Positions 1 through 13,419 of a DNA stretch of 64,000 bases are shown one piece after another (the stretch's first letter is position 1; each line of letters opens with the position of its first letter). The position numbers and the translations under genes are program-made. The stretch comes from Rallus limicola (lineage: Eukaryota > Chordata > Aves > Gruiformes > Rallidae): the NCBI GenBank assembly GCA_022605955.1, contig JAKCOZ010000001.1, forward strand, positions 78,604,520 through 78,668,519, in the 5' to 3' direction. The notes beneath the pieces are model-generated. The model was not told the origin of the DNA. It made no database searches and saw nothing but the letters and a program-made list of their open reading frames with translations.

Positions 1-329
1 AAATTTCTTATGCATTGGTGAAATTGTCACCTCAAGTTCATCTACCCGAAGATAGATTTCTGTAGCTCTGGCAGAATAGTTTTAACGTGCAGTAGTGACT
101 TAGATGAACAATCAGAAGGGGTCATTTTCTTAGTCTGAGGTGTTAGATGTGAGTAGTTGTTATTCTGGACATTGGTAGAGGACAGTGAAGATCACAGGTG
201 TGTGCTGTGGCTGGAGGTATGTGGTAGAGATGTCTGTGTCACCTGGGTGTACTAATAATCAAAAATGTGTAATTGTTAAGAGGTTGTACATCTCATGCAG
301 TGGGCTGAGTCTTTTCAACCACTTTTTAA

Positions 330-1030
330 GTTGGTGTGTCACTTGAGCTAACAAAGTGCTGTTGGGTATAGTTGGCAAGGTGTTGATAGCGGTGCCCATG
401 CACGGCTGGCGTCTGTGAGAACAACCCAGGGACAGCCCCAAGACAGACCATCCACTGGCCAAGGCAGAAGCCCACCAGCCAAGCTGCTGGGCTCTTGGGG
501 AAAATGTATTTAAGAAAGGCTAAAATACTGTGTGGCAGCTCTGAGAGAGGAGTGAGGACATAGAGATAGAAAGGGCTGGTTTGTGTAGGTGGAGTGAGAA
601 ACAGCTTTGTGAACATCAAGGTGCAGAGAAGAAGGGGAGGAGGCATTCCAGGTGCAGAGCAGGTATCCACCCTGCAGCCTGTGGAGAGGACCATGCTGAG
701 ATACCCACTCTGCAGGCCATGGAGAATCCCATGCCAGAGCAGGTGGATCCACCCTGGAGGGGTCTGCAGCCTGTGGAGAGTCCATGCTGGAGCAAGCTCC
801 TGGCAGGAACTGTACCCCATGGGAAGGGCTCACACTGGAGCAGGGGGGAAGTGAGAGGAGCTGTCATGGACTGATCCCCATTTCCCCTGCTTGTTGTTGG
901 GTGGGGAGTAGAGGAGGAGGGAATGAGGGAACAAAATTGAGGCTGGGAAGAAGGGAGTGGAGAGAACGTGTAGTTATTGTCTCTCATCATCTTACTCTAT
1001 TTTTAATTGGCAATAAATTAATTTTCCCCA
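330..1030 (+). mobile_element. LTR-type avian retroviral repeat fragment
   Basis: The stretch contains several degenerate copies of a short unit of the form 'cctgtggagag...ccatgctggagcagg' (about 655-850), followed by a purine-rich tail. A related block lies in the opposite orientation at 31860-32410, so this is interspersed repeat rather than gene. The layout resembles bird ERV LTRs rich in 'ctggagcagg' motifs. The short open frames here come from the internal repetition. Neither end could be placed with confidence and the family name is not assigned. Confidence 0.55.
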
Positions 1031-4000
1031 AGTTGAGTCTGTTTTGCCTGTGATGGCAACTGGCAAGTGATCTGTCTGTCTTCACCCACAAGTATTTTGA
1101 TCTTATTTCTCCCCTGTCCTCTTGAGGAGGGGGAAAAGTGAGGGAGGGGAAAGTGAGGGAATGGCTAGCTGGGTGTCTGGCAGCCAGAAAACTGACTGAT
1201 TCAAAGGAGACATATCAGTGCTCAGGGACTGCTGCTTTTGTCTAGTGCATTTGCTGTGGAGCAAGTTGTTCAGTGCTCTGATCATAAACCAAAGCTGTCT
1301 CCAGCACTGGGATGGTGCTCCTCATTTAAGGTAACATTGAGTAAAAGAGCACTGGTGTCCCTGCTAGGAATGGGTGAGATACTGTGGTGCTCCTATTTTC
1401 AACCCTGCATATGAGTTAAAGATGTATGGAGAGTTCTCTTTCACTGCTTTTCTGTGACAATGTTCCTTTCCTGTGAAATGGATTTACTGTATTTGCCTGC
1501 CAAGCCTCTCCTCATTTACATCTGTTGCAGTCACTTCCATGATGCTCAGGTGCATTGAAACAATAAATTTTGTAAGCTGAATATTCAGGTTATTTCCTGG
1601 TGTGTTATGTACTCTTTCTGTGTAATTTGGGGAGTTGGAGCTGCCAGTATTTTTGTTGTTTTACAGTGGATGTCGGGCAGTGATCACATAATAAATAGCA
1701 AGAAAAGAGTGTGGAGCCAGCACATCTGTTTGCATTCTCTGCACAACTGGAATGTTTTAGCTGGCAGTAGCTGCACAAATGCAGTTTGGTCTGTTTCTTT
1801 TTAACTCACATGTTCTTTAAAATTGCCTGGTTCAGGTGGTTTGTAGAGCATTAGTAGTTGCTGCTTGGAAGTGTGTATTATCCTTCTAGACTGTTCCAGG
1901 TCTTCTGACTTCCTTCAGTGGGAAGGGTAGGCAGAGGATCACAGAAGGTTGCTGGACATACTGCTTGCCTCCTTGATCCAGCTAACTCTGGGAGCTGATT
2001 GTGGTGCAGAGAAAGTAATAGTTCAGGGACAGGAGTGTGAAAGGAAGGTAAGAGAGCAACAGTTGAGATGCAGGCTGGTCTGCTTTTGTGGCTCACCAGC
2101 TGAAACACAGTAGTTCTAGAAGGCTTTTTCCTACAGTACAAAGTGTCTGAAACAGGGAAGTTATTTTCCCCAGGACTCTTGTGCAGTCCTAATAATAAAC
2201 AAAACTATTGTAGGAGACTTAATGGGGAAACTGAAATACCTGCTTGGAATGCATGTATTAAAGAGCTCAAACAGGTTTGTGTTATAGGAGATTAATGCTT
2301 GTCATGAGGCTGTAGCTATCCTTTACCTGCCTCTAACACAATCCATCTTTTCTGTGTACCCTGTGTGTACTTAGGCCTCATCCTTTCTATGGTGTCTTGT
2401 CATAGTTGGCTGGAAGCATGGGAAAATCCCACCCCTTATCTCATACAGGTGTCTTCTAATGTGGGTACAACTCCACTGAAGGAAGTATGTTTGTCAGCTT
2501 GATGTATAGCAGCTAGGAAGGAGGCTTGGGTGGCCTGGCAGCAAAGCTCTTCCTGACAGCTGTGAGCCAAACCAGAGCTCAGCCAGCACAGCTGACATTG
2601 TGGTGCTGCCACCCTGGTATTCTGGGAAAGGCCCAGGTGGGCAAGGTGACAGACACACCTTCGTTGGTTCCATCCTGATGATTCTGTGAGATTGCTGGAG
2701 TGTTGAGTGTGTGATACGTGGTAGGATAAGCGCCAGGGAAGGACAACCTTGTAATAAGAAGCTGTCTCTTGTGCAGACTGGTCAGTAAGTTAGGCTGGTT
2801 GAAGCACCCTTGCATAAAGTACGTGCTTCTGTCTGTGGTGGCACTGTCATCAGTAGGTATGTCTGGATCAGAGAGGGGCATGCACTGAGAGCACCTGAAC
2901 TTCTCCACAGGTATGGACAAGAGGGTGGGCAGATCAGTGTATGTAGGAATGGGCTCCCTAATGTTAAAAAAACTAGGCAGATGCCAGAAAGGTTCCAGTA
3001 AAGATTCTGGTTTACTTTTAGGAGCAGAGGCCTTTGTTTCTAATCAGATGGATTGTTATCATAATTTGTATGCGTTATTGCTTGTGGCATACTGCTCTGT
3101 CAAGATACACCTGAGTGCCCCCATGCTGGTCCTGCTGTGCTAGAAGGAAAGGAAAGGGGAAGGAGGCATTCTGCCACCTTGGGCTGGGACATGAGCCAAG
3201 GGAGGGGCATGTGGGTTGGCACTAGGGAGCCTCTCAGTGCTGGGGAAAAGTGGTATGTGTTGGCCTTCTTTTTAGTTATCCAGTGAGTTTTGAACTGACT
3301 CATTCCTGCTGCACTTGAGAGGTCACAGAGGTGTCTCTGGGCTTTCCTGGATGAAAAGTGTTTGGGCTTGTGTAGCCCTCTCCATTCTTGGAGTGACCGC
3401 TCTACAGCAAGAAGGGATGTGGCAGCAGCGGTGAGTGGTTTAATGCACTTGCTTCACTTGGCTTCAAATACTGGAAGCACAAATGCTGTTTGTTTGAGGA
3501 TAGTGTTTCTTTTGTTTGGGTCTTTTTTTTTTTTTTTTTTACTTAGTCTGTGACTTCACCATTTCTCAGTGTATTTGGTGTTTTGTAATAGGAAGAGGTA
3601 GTAGGATTACAAAAGTGTGGTATGAAAGAGAAACTATTAGATTAGCTTTCAGTACAGTATTAAGCTGCTGGAAAGAAGGAAGTGCCTGCATAAGGAGCAG
3701 GTGTAGACTCTTGTAAAGCATGAAGGCTTGAACTGTCTTGCATAGAAAACCTGATGTTGTACAGTGGTCTTTCTACTTGGTCAGATGTGAATAATTTAAT
3801 TGGTTCTTGAAGGGTGTAATGGAGAAGATCCTGCTTTCTGATGGTCCCAGGGCTAACCTATTGCTGCTTTTTCTTCAGCCTAGATAAAATACTAAGTAAT
3901 AGTCTGTATAGCACAGAGCTGATAAACCCACTCCCAAGGGACTTCTTCAAGCTTCACTTCCTGCTTGAATTTACGAGGGTTTTTAAAGTCAGATAAAAAT

Positions 4001-4754
4001 GAGTCCTCTTTTTGCTGCTGAAGCTGTTCTGTCAGTGAGTTTGTGTGTGTGAGCTTGAGGAGGTTGCAGGAACTTCTGGAAAATCCTGTCTGATAGGAAA
4101 CCTGTCCTTACTGGGCGTTGTGAAACATGTAGAGTCAGAAAGCTAGTCTGTGTAAATTAAAAATTAACTTTCCATGCATCAAATGAAAGTATTTCCCTGG
4201 AGCTGTTCTGCAGATGTTCCACACAGGGTGAATGATTTGAAATACAAACGCTTTTTCCCTAAATTTTATTTTTCATGTACGTTCTCACTGATTACTTATG
4301 CTGTTAAACTCAGTTTTTTTGATAAGTAATAGTGTGACACTAGGCTTTTGCCTAGTTATAATAACACATTTTACCTTGATTTGTTTTTAGATTTAAAAAG
4401 TGTTGATAAAAGCTCACTGTTTTCTAAACTCCAATTACATAATGCATTTTGTTTATAAGATTACTTTCCTTCACTGGTACCTAGATCAGGGCTTCCTGTT
4501 GATACTGTCTTTGTCTACCTAGGAGTTTTGCCTAGGTGAAGAAAAACAGCCTTTATTCTAGAATTTCTGGGCATCTCTGAGCTTGGTGATGCCAGTGGCT
4601 TCAATCCAACTGCTAGGCAAATGCCTGCTGTAAACGGGTAGATTAACCCTGCAGCCCTCACACGGGGAACCAGCTTGCACCTGTGTTCCTCACTTGCTCT
4701 GTGCTTGCACGGCCTGTTGGGCTACAACTCATCTCTTTCTGTTGGGGAAGATCC
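1031..4754. other. Unassigned non-coding stretch
   Basis: No exon with convincing splice sites and no recognisable protein similarity was seen. Short open frames are interrupted and of random-looking composition. The only clear low-complexity feature is a run of 18 T at 3523-3540. It is probably intergenic sequence or a 5' non-coding intron of B4GALT4. Confidence 0.5.
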
Positions 4755-5030
4755 TGAATGAGTGATTAATAGGACAAGAGGGAACGTCCTCCAGTTGTAC
4801 CAGGGGAGGTTTAGACTGGGTATTAGAAAAAACGTCCCCACCAAAAGGGTTATTAATCATTGGAACAGGCTGCCCAGGGGAGTGGTTGTGTCACCATCCC
4901 TGGATGTATTTAAAAGACGCGTAGATGTTGTGCTTTGGGACAGGGCTTAGTGGTGGACTCAGCAGTGGTAAGTTAACAGTTGGACTTGAAGGTCTTAAAG
5001 GTCTTTTTGGACCAAAATGCTTCTATGAAA
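4755..5030 (+). mobile_element. CR1 LINE 3' fragment
   Basis: The translated frame at 4762-4950 contains the 'NHWNRLPRGVV...PSLDVFKRRVD' signature of the extreme C-terminus of CR1 ORF2. It is followed by CR1 3'-tail sequence ('ttgaaggtcttaaaggtc'). The element is strongly 5'-truncated and carries substitutions, so it is an inactive fossil copy. Confidence 0.85.
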
Positions 5031-8000
5031 ATGATCTTTCTAGTTTTCTTAGGAAAAAGTATTGTCCTTATTGGAGCCTTGGTTACTGCTTTGGCCTGCC
5101 TGGAGGGAGAGCACATTAGGGCTTCGTGCTCATGTCAGCAGGCTTGAGGATCAGAACTGAACCCCACTGTTGTTGGGGTGAGTCATACAGCAATGCATTT
5201 CTGGTCAGTTCCCACAGGTATCTTATTCTGAATGGTACTAGGAACCTTGGAGCCATCAAGTAGGGGTTGGTATAACTTTCAAAAAAGTGTAGCAGGCTGC
5301 AGGACCTGAGTTGGCAGACAAGCTGCAGGGCATGGGGACAGTTACCAGTACAGATACGATATTGGGAAATGCAGATTGTGCAGTAGTTATGTGTCTCGGT
5401 GTGATCATGGATATGATTAAAGTGTGTGTAGCATCTGTCTAGATGAGTATGTCTACATATAGATGGGGACCTTTCTAATATTCAGTTTATTTTGGAATTC
5501 TGTATGATAATCTATTTGGATAATGATGGCTTTTTTCTGTTCAGTGTTTTCCTGGCGTTTCTGAAATGGGTACTGTGGTGTTTCTGACTTTGTGGCTTGA
5601 AGTTCTGTGCCCTTGTCAGCTGTAACCTTCTAAACTAAGTTTGGTTATGCTTCACTGGGAAATTAAACTCTGCATGACTGTTGTAGCCAGTATTTTATTA
5701 GGGCTGTTTAATTAATAATGATTTTATGTATGTGCCTAGACTCTGGCTTTTACACCGCTTCTCCAAGCGTGGAATTTAACAGCAGGCCTTGGGCTGAGCA
5801 GTTAGTTAACTATTTTCTTTAACAAGGTCCAAACCTTGGTGGTGTTGGCTCTGGGTTAGCTACCTGATTTTGGTATTTTAAGCTTGCTGGTAGAAAAAAG
5901 TCACTTTTTCAAGTGAAGTGTGAAATAGTAAAGCAACATCCTTCAGAGAGGTAATGATGTTTTCCTTCAGTTTCTCTGATGGGTGAGTTTTTACTGACTT
6001 TTAACCTCTTGGTTGTCCTCTTATTTCCAGTTACTGTCTTTTTATGTTCACAAGTTCTCTATCTTTGGTGGTAGTCATAAGCCAGCTCTTCTGTGTGTTT
6101 CTCAGTCACCTTCCTTCATAAGGATATACAGTTCTCTACAGTTAGTAGAATCAGACATGCCTTTCTGTGCACGTGCCACTTTTGTCTGGGCAGTTGTAAC
6201 TTTTTAACCAGTGAGGTAATAATGTAAGGCAAATTGCTCAGTGTATGGTTTTCCATTTAAAATACCCAAAATATCTCCATGCTTTTCCCTGTTTTGAAAT
6301 AATACTAATATTCTCCCTAGAAAACATCAAAATACCAAGTTGCAAGTTTATTGAATATGAATTATGCCCTTCTGCCTGTGTTGTGATGAGTTGAAAGTGA
6401 TTAATTGTTGTGATCATGCATGCATATTCATTGAAGTGCTCAAGTGTATTTTAAGCAAGAGCAACATGCTGTCGCTGCCATAGAACTCAGTGATGATACA
6501 GTTTTATTTGAAATAATTCCTACTGACAGTTGTACAGTCTGAGTATTTATCAGAGGCAAGTACTGGGAGCTTTTGGTGATGCCTGCTCATAAAGGAGCCT
6601 CACAGAGATGAAAGAAATTGGTATGAGCGAGATTTTGCCAAACTGAAGAGGGGAGGAGTGAAGTTGGTGCAGTAAGTTCAGAGTTGTGTTCATAATCTAA
6701 AATCTTTGTACCTTGGTAATTTCACACCTGCATGCTCTTCTTTATATTTAAAAAAAAAAAGAATTTCAGAAGCTTGTTCTTCTGATTAGTATTGCCAGTT
6801 ACTTTGTGGTGTTTCATTATGTCTTTTTCCATGGATAGTTCATTTTAAACTTATTTTCTTTGCACAAAAAAAATCTTGGGTGGGGAAGGGATGGGATAGG
6901 ACAGCAAACTTGCATTACTCTGCATCAGAGGTACATGGCAGTCTTGACTTCCTTTAAGAATAAGTCCATTAAGTCCACTTCTGACAAGGTAGGGAGCTAG
7001 GAACTTAATAAACTGCTTTTTAGCAGATACCTGTTGATAGTCATTCCCTGCACATGAAGGTCAATATCTTAATTTTTATATTATCCTTTTCAACCCAGGC
7101 TAATCTGGAACATACTTGGATAGGTAGAGAAGAAGGGAACTCTCTTCTCATGCGTGTACTGTGTACGGAGACAGCCTTGGTTTATTGGAAGATCACCTGC
7201 CCTTGGCAGAAGTGCTTCAGCTGCTGAAGGCCTCACAGTAACTGAGAGGTTATGAAAGGTAGCAATTCAGATCTATTTAACAGAAAATTGCAAGCAGAGT
7301 TAAGAAAGCTAAACTATAAAGGCTGGTTAATATTACCCACAGGGTCCATGGTGCTTATCGTTCGCAGATAATTCATATAGTTTATCACTCAGATAATTCG
7401 TATAGCTCATCACTGGCTTCCTGTATGCAACTATTGCAGAGTATAAACTGTTGAGGGTTGGTGGATATATTCTCTTTTATTTGAATCCTTATGGTTTTGA
7501 TGATGATACACAGTGGGATAGTAGGGAAAAGCATTTTGGAGCATTATTTCCTCAGTTGCTGCAGTTGTGAGTCAGTGTCCTAAGCAACCAAGCTGAAATT
7601 TGAACAGAGCTGCAGTTCAGAATTGCTTCTGTCATGCAAAAGTCTTTCCCTGGTATGACAGCTAACTGGGAAGTAATGCTGGGCTGAAAGGCATGCACTG
7701 ATGTTTCAGCTGGCAGTAGCCAACCAAGCATCATGCTGTTTGCTGCTTCTTAGTTGGGCTAAACTTGGAACTTCTTAATGCGATGTATCAGTATGATATT
7801 TCTGCTGTCACTTCTTAGGGCACTATGGCTACTCATGTATATTGGTATGGCACGTCTGCCAGCAAGACTCAGCAAAATGTAAGAAGCAAAATCCATTGCT
7901 GAAACAAAGTATGTTCACTGAAACTCTCATATTTTGTTGTATTCTGTTCATATATTTTTTTTTTCTATTTAATTTCCTGCTACTTTTATTTTTCTGTTTA

Positions 8001-8803
8001 GTTAGAGGGCTTTTTGTCTACACCTGTTCTGGAAACTGATTGAATTGATTCAAACAGGAGACTTTTAATGGATTTAATCCATTTTCTGCTTGAATCCTCC
8101 TCAAACTTTCTGACTAATCCTTCTTAACTGTCAAACAGCCGCTACTCATGTATTTTCCTGAGCAAACTGGAGTGTCTGTTTCCTGGAAGGTGAATCCTGC
8201 TGCCCCTGTGTTTTTTCTGTCTTTTCTTTTCTTGAGATTTTCCTTTTCCCTCTTTTCCACATCTTAGTCCCCTTGCTCCCATCTGCCCATATTCCCAGTA
8301 GCGTGTGTTTGAAATTGTTTCAGTTCTTCAGCTATAGCCTGCAGCTGTTACAAGGAAAAGCAGAATGAATGTTGTCAGAATAAATAGTATTGGTTCCTGT
8401 CAACAACTGTAGGAGTACTTTAGAAAAAGTGGTTAAAACAAACTAGTGTTTTGGGGCTTGGGGAGAGCCTGATCTTACAGGACCCTAGAGATGATTGTAG
8501 TTGGTTTTAATATGGAAAACAATGGTTGAGGGGTTCATTTCAACCTCTGGTTTCAAAATATGCAAGTCACTTTAAAAAGGTGATGAAGCTTTTATAGGAC
8601 ACATCTGTCAGATTGCCCCTTTGAGGGCTGTAGAAGCTGGAGAATCCCCTTCCATTGCTGCCATGTGTTTTAACTCTCTGGATGAATGAATTCTGTTCTG
8701 AATACCATCAAGGCTGTGTGAAGACAGTTTTTCATAGAAAAGGAAGGCTGCCAGGTCAAAAGAAGGTTTGTGTGTTTGAAGTGGGGGGGATAAAGAGGAC
8801 AAA
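5031..8803. other. Unassigned non-coding stretch
   Basis: AT-rich sequence with no open frame resembling a known protein and no exon bounded by good splice signals. I see no recognisable interspersed repeat, only short A or T runs (for example near 6750 and 7950). Confidence 0.45.
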
Positions 8804-8985
8804 TCATAGAATGTGTTGGGTTGGAAAGGACCTTTACAGTTCATCTAGTCCAACCCCCTGCAGTAAGCAGGGACATCTTCACTAGATCAGGTTGCTCAGA
8901 GCCCCATCAAGCCTGATCTTGAATTTCTCTGGGGTGAGGCCTCCACTGACTCTATGGGCCACCTCTTCCAGGCTGTTGCATTGAT
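8804..8985 (-). mobile_element. CR1 LINE 3' fragment, reverse orientation
   Basis: Starts with 'aatcatagaatgtgttgggttgg' and continues with 'aaaggacctttacagttcatc' and 'gtccaaccccctgc', the reverse complement of the CR1 3' end. The short terminal repeat expected at a CR1 3' end lies at the 8804 side. It is 5'-truncated and non-coding. Confidence 0.85.
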
Positions 8986-9412
8986 CTTCAGGCTTTGGGA
9001 TATCTATATGCCTGCATTAATCACCATTAATCTCTCCATCTGATTGCATTCCAGTTGGTATTTGTTTGTGATACTCTGGATAAAGTTGCTGAGCACTCCA
9101 GAAAGACTGGAGACTTGAGAATTGGTTTCAAAGTGGTAGTGGTACCATCTGAAGGGTTCAGTCAGCATGTGTTGTACCCTGTGATGTAAGTGTCCTTGTC
9201 TTCAGCTGAGAGAGCTAATAGCTAATTTTCACAGGAAGCTGGGAGAGAATAGAGCCAGGACATCTGACCCAAATTGGCCAGAGGCCTATTTTGTATTTTG
9301 TCAGGCTCAATATATAATGGTGACTGTACTGTGAGGAGTGGTTGCTTCTCAGGGAATGGGCCAGGCACTCGGTTTTGTGAGCAATATTACATTGTGTATC
9401 ACTGGCTTTGTG

Positions 9413-9431
9413 TGGTGGTGGTGGTGGTGGT
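9413..9431. repeat. (TGG)n microsatellite
   Basis: About six uninterrupted TGG units within the LTR portion of the decayed provirus. Simple-sequence repeat with no coding significance. Confidence 0.9.
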
Positions 9432-9747
9432 GTTGTTTTTCCCTTCCTTTGCTGTCCTAGTAAGCTGGAGTGAGTGAGCAGCAGTGTGGGGCTCAGCTGC
9501 TGGCTGGGGCTAAACCACAGCAGTCCCTTCTGGTGTCCACCGTGGGGCCGGAAGGCTTGAGGTAACAGCTCTGACCAGAGTGTGTTAAAGTGTCTTACAC
9601 GTATGTATTATATTAGTTAGTTGCTGGCTGTAGTGGTGTGTTGTTTGTTTACATAGTTGTGTTGTGTAAATCCTTTCTTGCTGTATGGGTTCCCTATGGC
9701 ACTGTTTATCACCTCTGGGACAGGGATCAGGATTCTCATTTTGCTGT

Positions 9748-9802
9748 GATGTTATAAGTTGATAGTGATATAAGTTACATAGCGATATCAACTTACAACA
9801 TC
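9748..9802. repeat. 17-bp near-perfect inverted repeat (hairpin)
   Basis: The left arm at 9748-9764 ('gatgttataagttgata') pairs with the right arm at 9786-9802 with a single mismatch, enclosing a 21-nt loop. It sits about 220 bp downstream of the LTR end of the decayed provirus, where retroviral leaders carry structured RNA. Confidence 0.7.
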
Positions 9803-10914
9803 GCTGGTCGTGAGGCTAAGCTGGAGTTTGTATGTGGCATTGCTGTCATGCCTGTACCTTGGATGACATCTCTTGGAATTTATTAATAACAACATCCAAG
9901 CTATGGGGGAGATGGGGGAGGGATAGTTTCTTCCAGTCTTTCACCTCTCCTTTTTTCTTCAGGCTGGTTGCACCAGCTTTTGAGAATGGCTTGAACATCC
10001 CGATGATACTCAACAGCATGCTCTTACTTACCAGAATGTAAGCATGTTGTTACCTGGCTGCTCTAGTGCTGGGATGATGAGACCTGTAGCCTGGAATTAG
10101 GGAGTTGGGAGACTAAGTAGCTGGGAAGAGGACACTGACAAGGCAGTTGGGGGGGGAGGGGGAGAAAAAAAACCCCACAAACAAAAAATACGGAAAACCC
10201 CACCCACTACACAAGCCCTCAGCCTTCTAGAGGTGACCTCTGTTAGGTGTGAGGGAAAGGTATCCCTTCAGTGAAGATGTTCAGCCAAATGGACCGCTAT
10301 GGAGAGAGGTGTCTAGTACTGGAGCCATGTGGGCAATGACTTATTACAACCTGGACAATGCAGAGCTACCTACTGGTCCTGACAAAGTCCAATGTACCCA
10401 ACCCATGTGAAGGAAGCTTGTGTGGAGTGCATCATCATCATACACCAAGCCTTTGGCAGTAATGGACTGGGAAGGTCAAGAGGCAGCAACAGTGGATGAA
10501 GTAGCTGGCTGACTGCAGCAATATGAAGAAAGTCTCTCATCCTCCCTTGTCTCAGTTGTAGAGAAACTCTTCCAGAAGGTTCAGCAACTCATCTAGCTGT
10601 ACAGACCAGTATCTCTGCTATTAGGAGAAAGTATTCCTCTGCTGAAGAGAGAGAACATAGAAGGTACATACCCTGTGGTTTTACTTGTCTGACTGCAGGG
10701 AGGTCATGAGGAAGTGGGATGGAAAACCTACCTCAGCCCTAGAGAGACAAGTATGTGAGTTGCAAGGAAAAGCAGTCACAAAAGGGGATTATTCCAGGAA
10801 AAAGTCACTCCAATTTTCAGGGGGTGGTCCCTCTGAGTGGAAGGACTGATTGTATTTACAGTGCTCTTGAAGGGACTGTGAAGTCATTCTTGCAACAAGT
10901 GATTAACAAATACG

Positions 10915-11112
10915 GTGAGCAGTTTTAGAAGGGCCATGCCTCCAGCCAGGTGTAGGAAAGGGACAACTGGATTTGTTGGTCTGTGTGGATCAGATCCCCA
11001 AGAGTACAAGGTGCTAGTGGTCACGGGTGCACAGTGTGCTCTAATGCCATCGGGCCGTGAAGGGGCAGAATCCGTCTGTACTTCTGGAGTGATGGGGGAT
11101 CCTAACAGCTAA
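10915..11112 (+). pseudogene. Retroviral protease remnant
   Basis: A 65-codon open remnant inside the decayed provirus. It contains a 'VTGAQCALMP' segment that matches the neighbourhood of the retropepsin active site, but the catalytic aspartate is replaced by valine. The frame ends prematurely, and later protease-like sequence ('APYILGIDCL', about 11190-11215) lies in a different frame. It is a fossil without expected activity. Confidence 0.5.
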
Positions 11113-13037
11113 CTCTGCTGGAGTCTGAAGTGAGTCCCACTGGGAATGAGTAGCAGAAGACCCTGATTGTGACTGGCCCAGAGGCTCCGTACATCCTGGG
11201 TATAGACTGCCTCAGGAGAGGGTGGGAAAGGGGTTCAAGCTGCTTTGGAGGTGGTTGGTACTGAAGCTCAGCTTCTCCTGGCACTCTGACTGTCAGTGCT
11301 GGATGCTCAAAAGGAGGATTCCTTCCACACATAATTCAACTGATGCTACTTGGAGTAGTGGGTGGCACTGATTAGACAGCGGGCTTGATTAGCAAACACC
11401 TGTCACCCAGGAGTTCTGTAAGTGATTGTGAACTGGCCCAATGGCAAAGATTTTTGAAATACTGCCAGAGGGAGGGAGGAGGTGAGAAGCTGAAGAAGCC
11501 CCACCTAGTAAACTGCCAGAAAATGAGAAGGAATATGCCCTCTTCACTGATGGGTCCTTCCACACTCTGGGAAAGCATCAGGGGTAGAAGACTGATGTAT
11601 GGAGTCCTAGACAATGAGTCCCAGAAATGTGTGAAGGAGAGAGTCAATTCAGCCAGTTTGTGGAAGTGAAAGCCACTAGCTGGCTTTAGATACTGCTGAT
11701 TAAGGCTAGTGGCTGCTGCTCTGAAGCCTGGAAAAGCTGAAATCTAAACTCACTGTGAAGCAGGTATTCTTTATTGCAGCACTGGGTACACAGGGGATCG
11801 ATCGCTCCTCCTAATGTGTGTGCTGTTGAAAGCAAAAATTCTCATATTTATACAGATTAACTATACATAGTCATTATATTTCTAAGAAAAGGCAGGGTTA
11901 TGCAAATTATTTCCAGGAAGTCATTTACATTAACTCCTCCCAGTTAGAGCATGCTCAGTGACACTGGTGGACTAGGGATGAAGGCTGGACACCTCGCTGA
12001 ACTTTTTACCTTTCCCTCCAGCGCATGCTCTTTATTATCTTCACAGTTTCAAAACCACATTCCTGCACAAACTAGTTAGGAACCCCTTTTAGCTGACAAC
12101 AAGATATACTCTGTCTCTTAATTGGTTGTTGGTCTCATTATTTATTATTCCTCTGTGCTCACTTTCTTTGTCTTCAAGGCTGTTCCACTGTTATGGTTAA
12201 ATTTTGTAGCTACTCTAGCAAAACAGCTCAAACAGTTACAGCCATATTCTACTAAAATCCAAACCACACAAATACTTTTTATTCTCTTTATATTAAAGCT
12301 ATATTAATTAATTGTCTCTTAAGCTGCATCCATATTAGTCTATTGAGTAGTATTATGCATCATTCAGTCAGCTCTGTACTGAGCTGTGGATGGTGGCCAA
12401 TGCCCCATGGGAGTGATCACAGCAGTGGCAGCAGAGCAACTGGCAGCACAGAGGCAAACCCATCTGGGCAGCCCCATTGCAGCAAGATATGTGGTGGTGG
12501 GGTGATCAAGTGGCTACATGGTGCTTAGCTGCTGGCTGAGCCCAAACTGTGTCAGTACCAACTGTGGTGACAGGTACTGGAAAGAGACTTAGGCTGCTGG
12601 GTGAACTGATGCACACAGGTTCATATGTATGCTGCTCAGGGTTACCATTGTCTGGTTACTATTGTTACTATTTTGTATATGTATTTTTAGTGTGAGACTG
12701 TATTGTGCCTGCCAGCGTGGTGTTGGTACATAGCGTGATGCTGAGGCTGTGTTGCTTGTCCCAGGGTTGTGGTGAAAGGAGTATTCAGTGTTTGTGGAAG
12801 CATAGCTTGTTGGGATAGCTGTCAGCAATGGGAGCAGTCCCCTTAGGGGTAATGCAAGACCTCTGCCAGCCTATTCTGCAGTAAGACTTCATTGAGCAGC
12901 TCTGATGATGCAGAAGAAGCTCTTCTGTTGTCAACGTTGGTTGTATGGGGAGAAAAGTGGTGTACGGTTTTTGCTTCAGTAGGTATGAATGCACCAAAGA
13001 GGCATGCAAAGTGAGTGTTAGGATTTTCATAACTGAC

Positions 13038-13419
13038 TGTCCTGGTTCTGGCCAGGCTAGAGCCAACCTCCCCAAGCAGCCATCACAGGTGAGCTGAGTC
13101 AGCCTGGGGTTGTTTCCTCACCACCTGACATCACTTCCCAATAAAAGGGGCTGGTTGGGGAGGAGGGGCTCTCTTGGTGCTTCCAGGGAAGTCTGAGTGC
13201 AGCTGGGGCCTCTGGTCGGTGCTTGGATTGGTCAGCACTCTGTAATCATTGGTTGGTAAGGTATCCTGTGTTATCACCTGGTGTGAGTAATTGGCTGTTA
13301 TTGTTCTTTGGTGCTTTTGTCTCCTTACCCCATCCCATGGAGGCTCTGCCTGTTTTCTCCTCTGGGAGAGAGCAAATGGTGTGTGGTGCTCAGCCACTGT
13401 TTGGGGCTAAACCACTACA
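13038..13419 (+). mobile_element. Solo LTR (TG...CA, 382 bp)
   Basis: The ends form an imperfect inverted repeat: 'tgtcctggtt' at the start, and the complement of 'aaccactaca' at the end. Flanks are 'ctgac' (13033-13037) and 'ctgat' (13420-13424), a probable 5-bp target duplication with one substitution. An 'aataaaagggg' segment near 13140 could be the LTR TATA-like or poly(A) element. No internal retroviral sequence follows, so it is a solo LTR. Its 3' end resembles the LTR end at about 9520. Confidence 0.75.

Larger units (their letters stand above)
9240..12570 (+). mobile_element. Decayed endogenous retrovirus (LTR end, leader, gag-pol remnants)
   Basis: An LTR 3' end ('ggggctaaaccacagca', near 9510-9525) resembles the end of the complete LTR at 13038-13419. 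It is followed by a primer-binding-site-like segment ('tggtgtccaccgtggggc', about 9531-9548). Downstream, a short plus-strand frame at 10915-11112 has a retropepsin-like stretch in which the catalytic 'DTGA' reads 'VTGA'. Near 11540 a 'FTDGS'-type RNase H motif is followed by stops. Reading frames are repeatedly broken, so no protein product is expected. Sequence at about 11740-12330 looks like a different LTR in antisense orientation nested in or beside it. Boundaries are approximate and class assignment is an inference. Confidence 0.6.
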
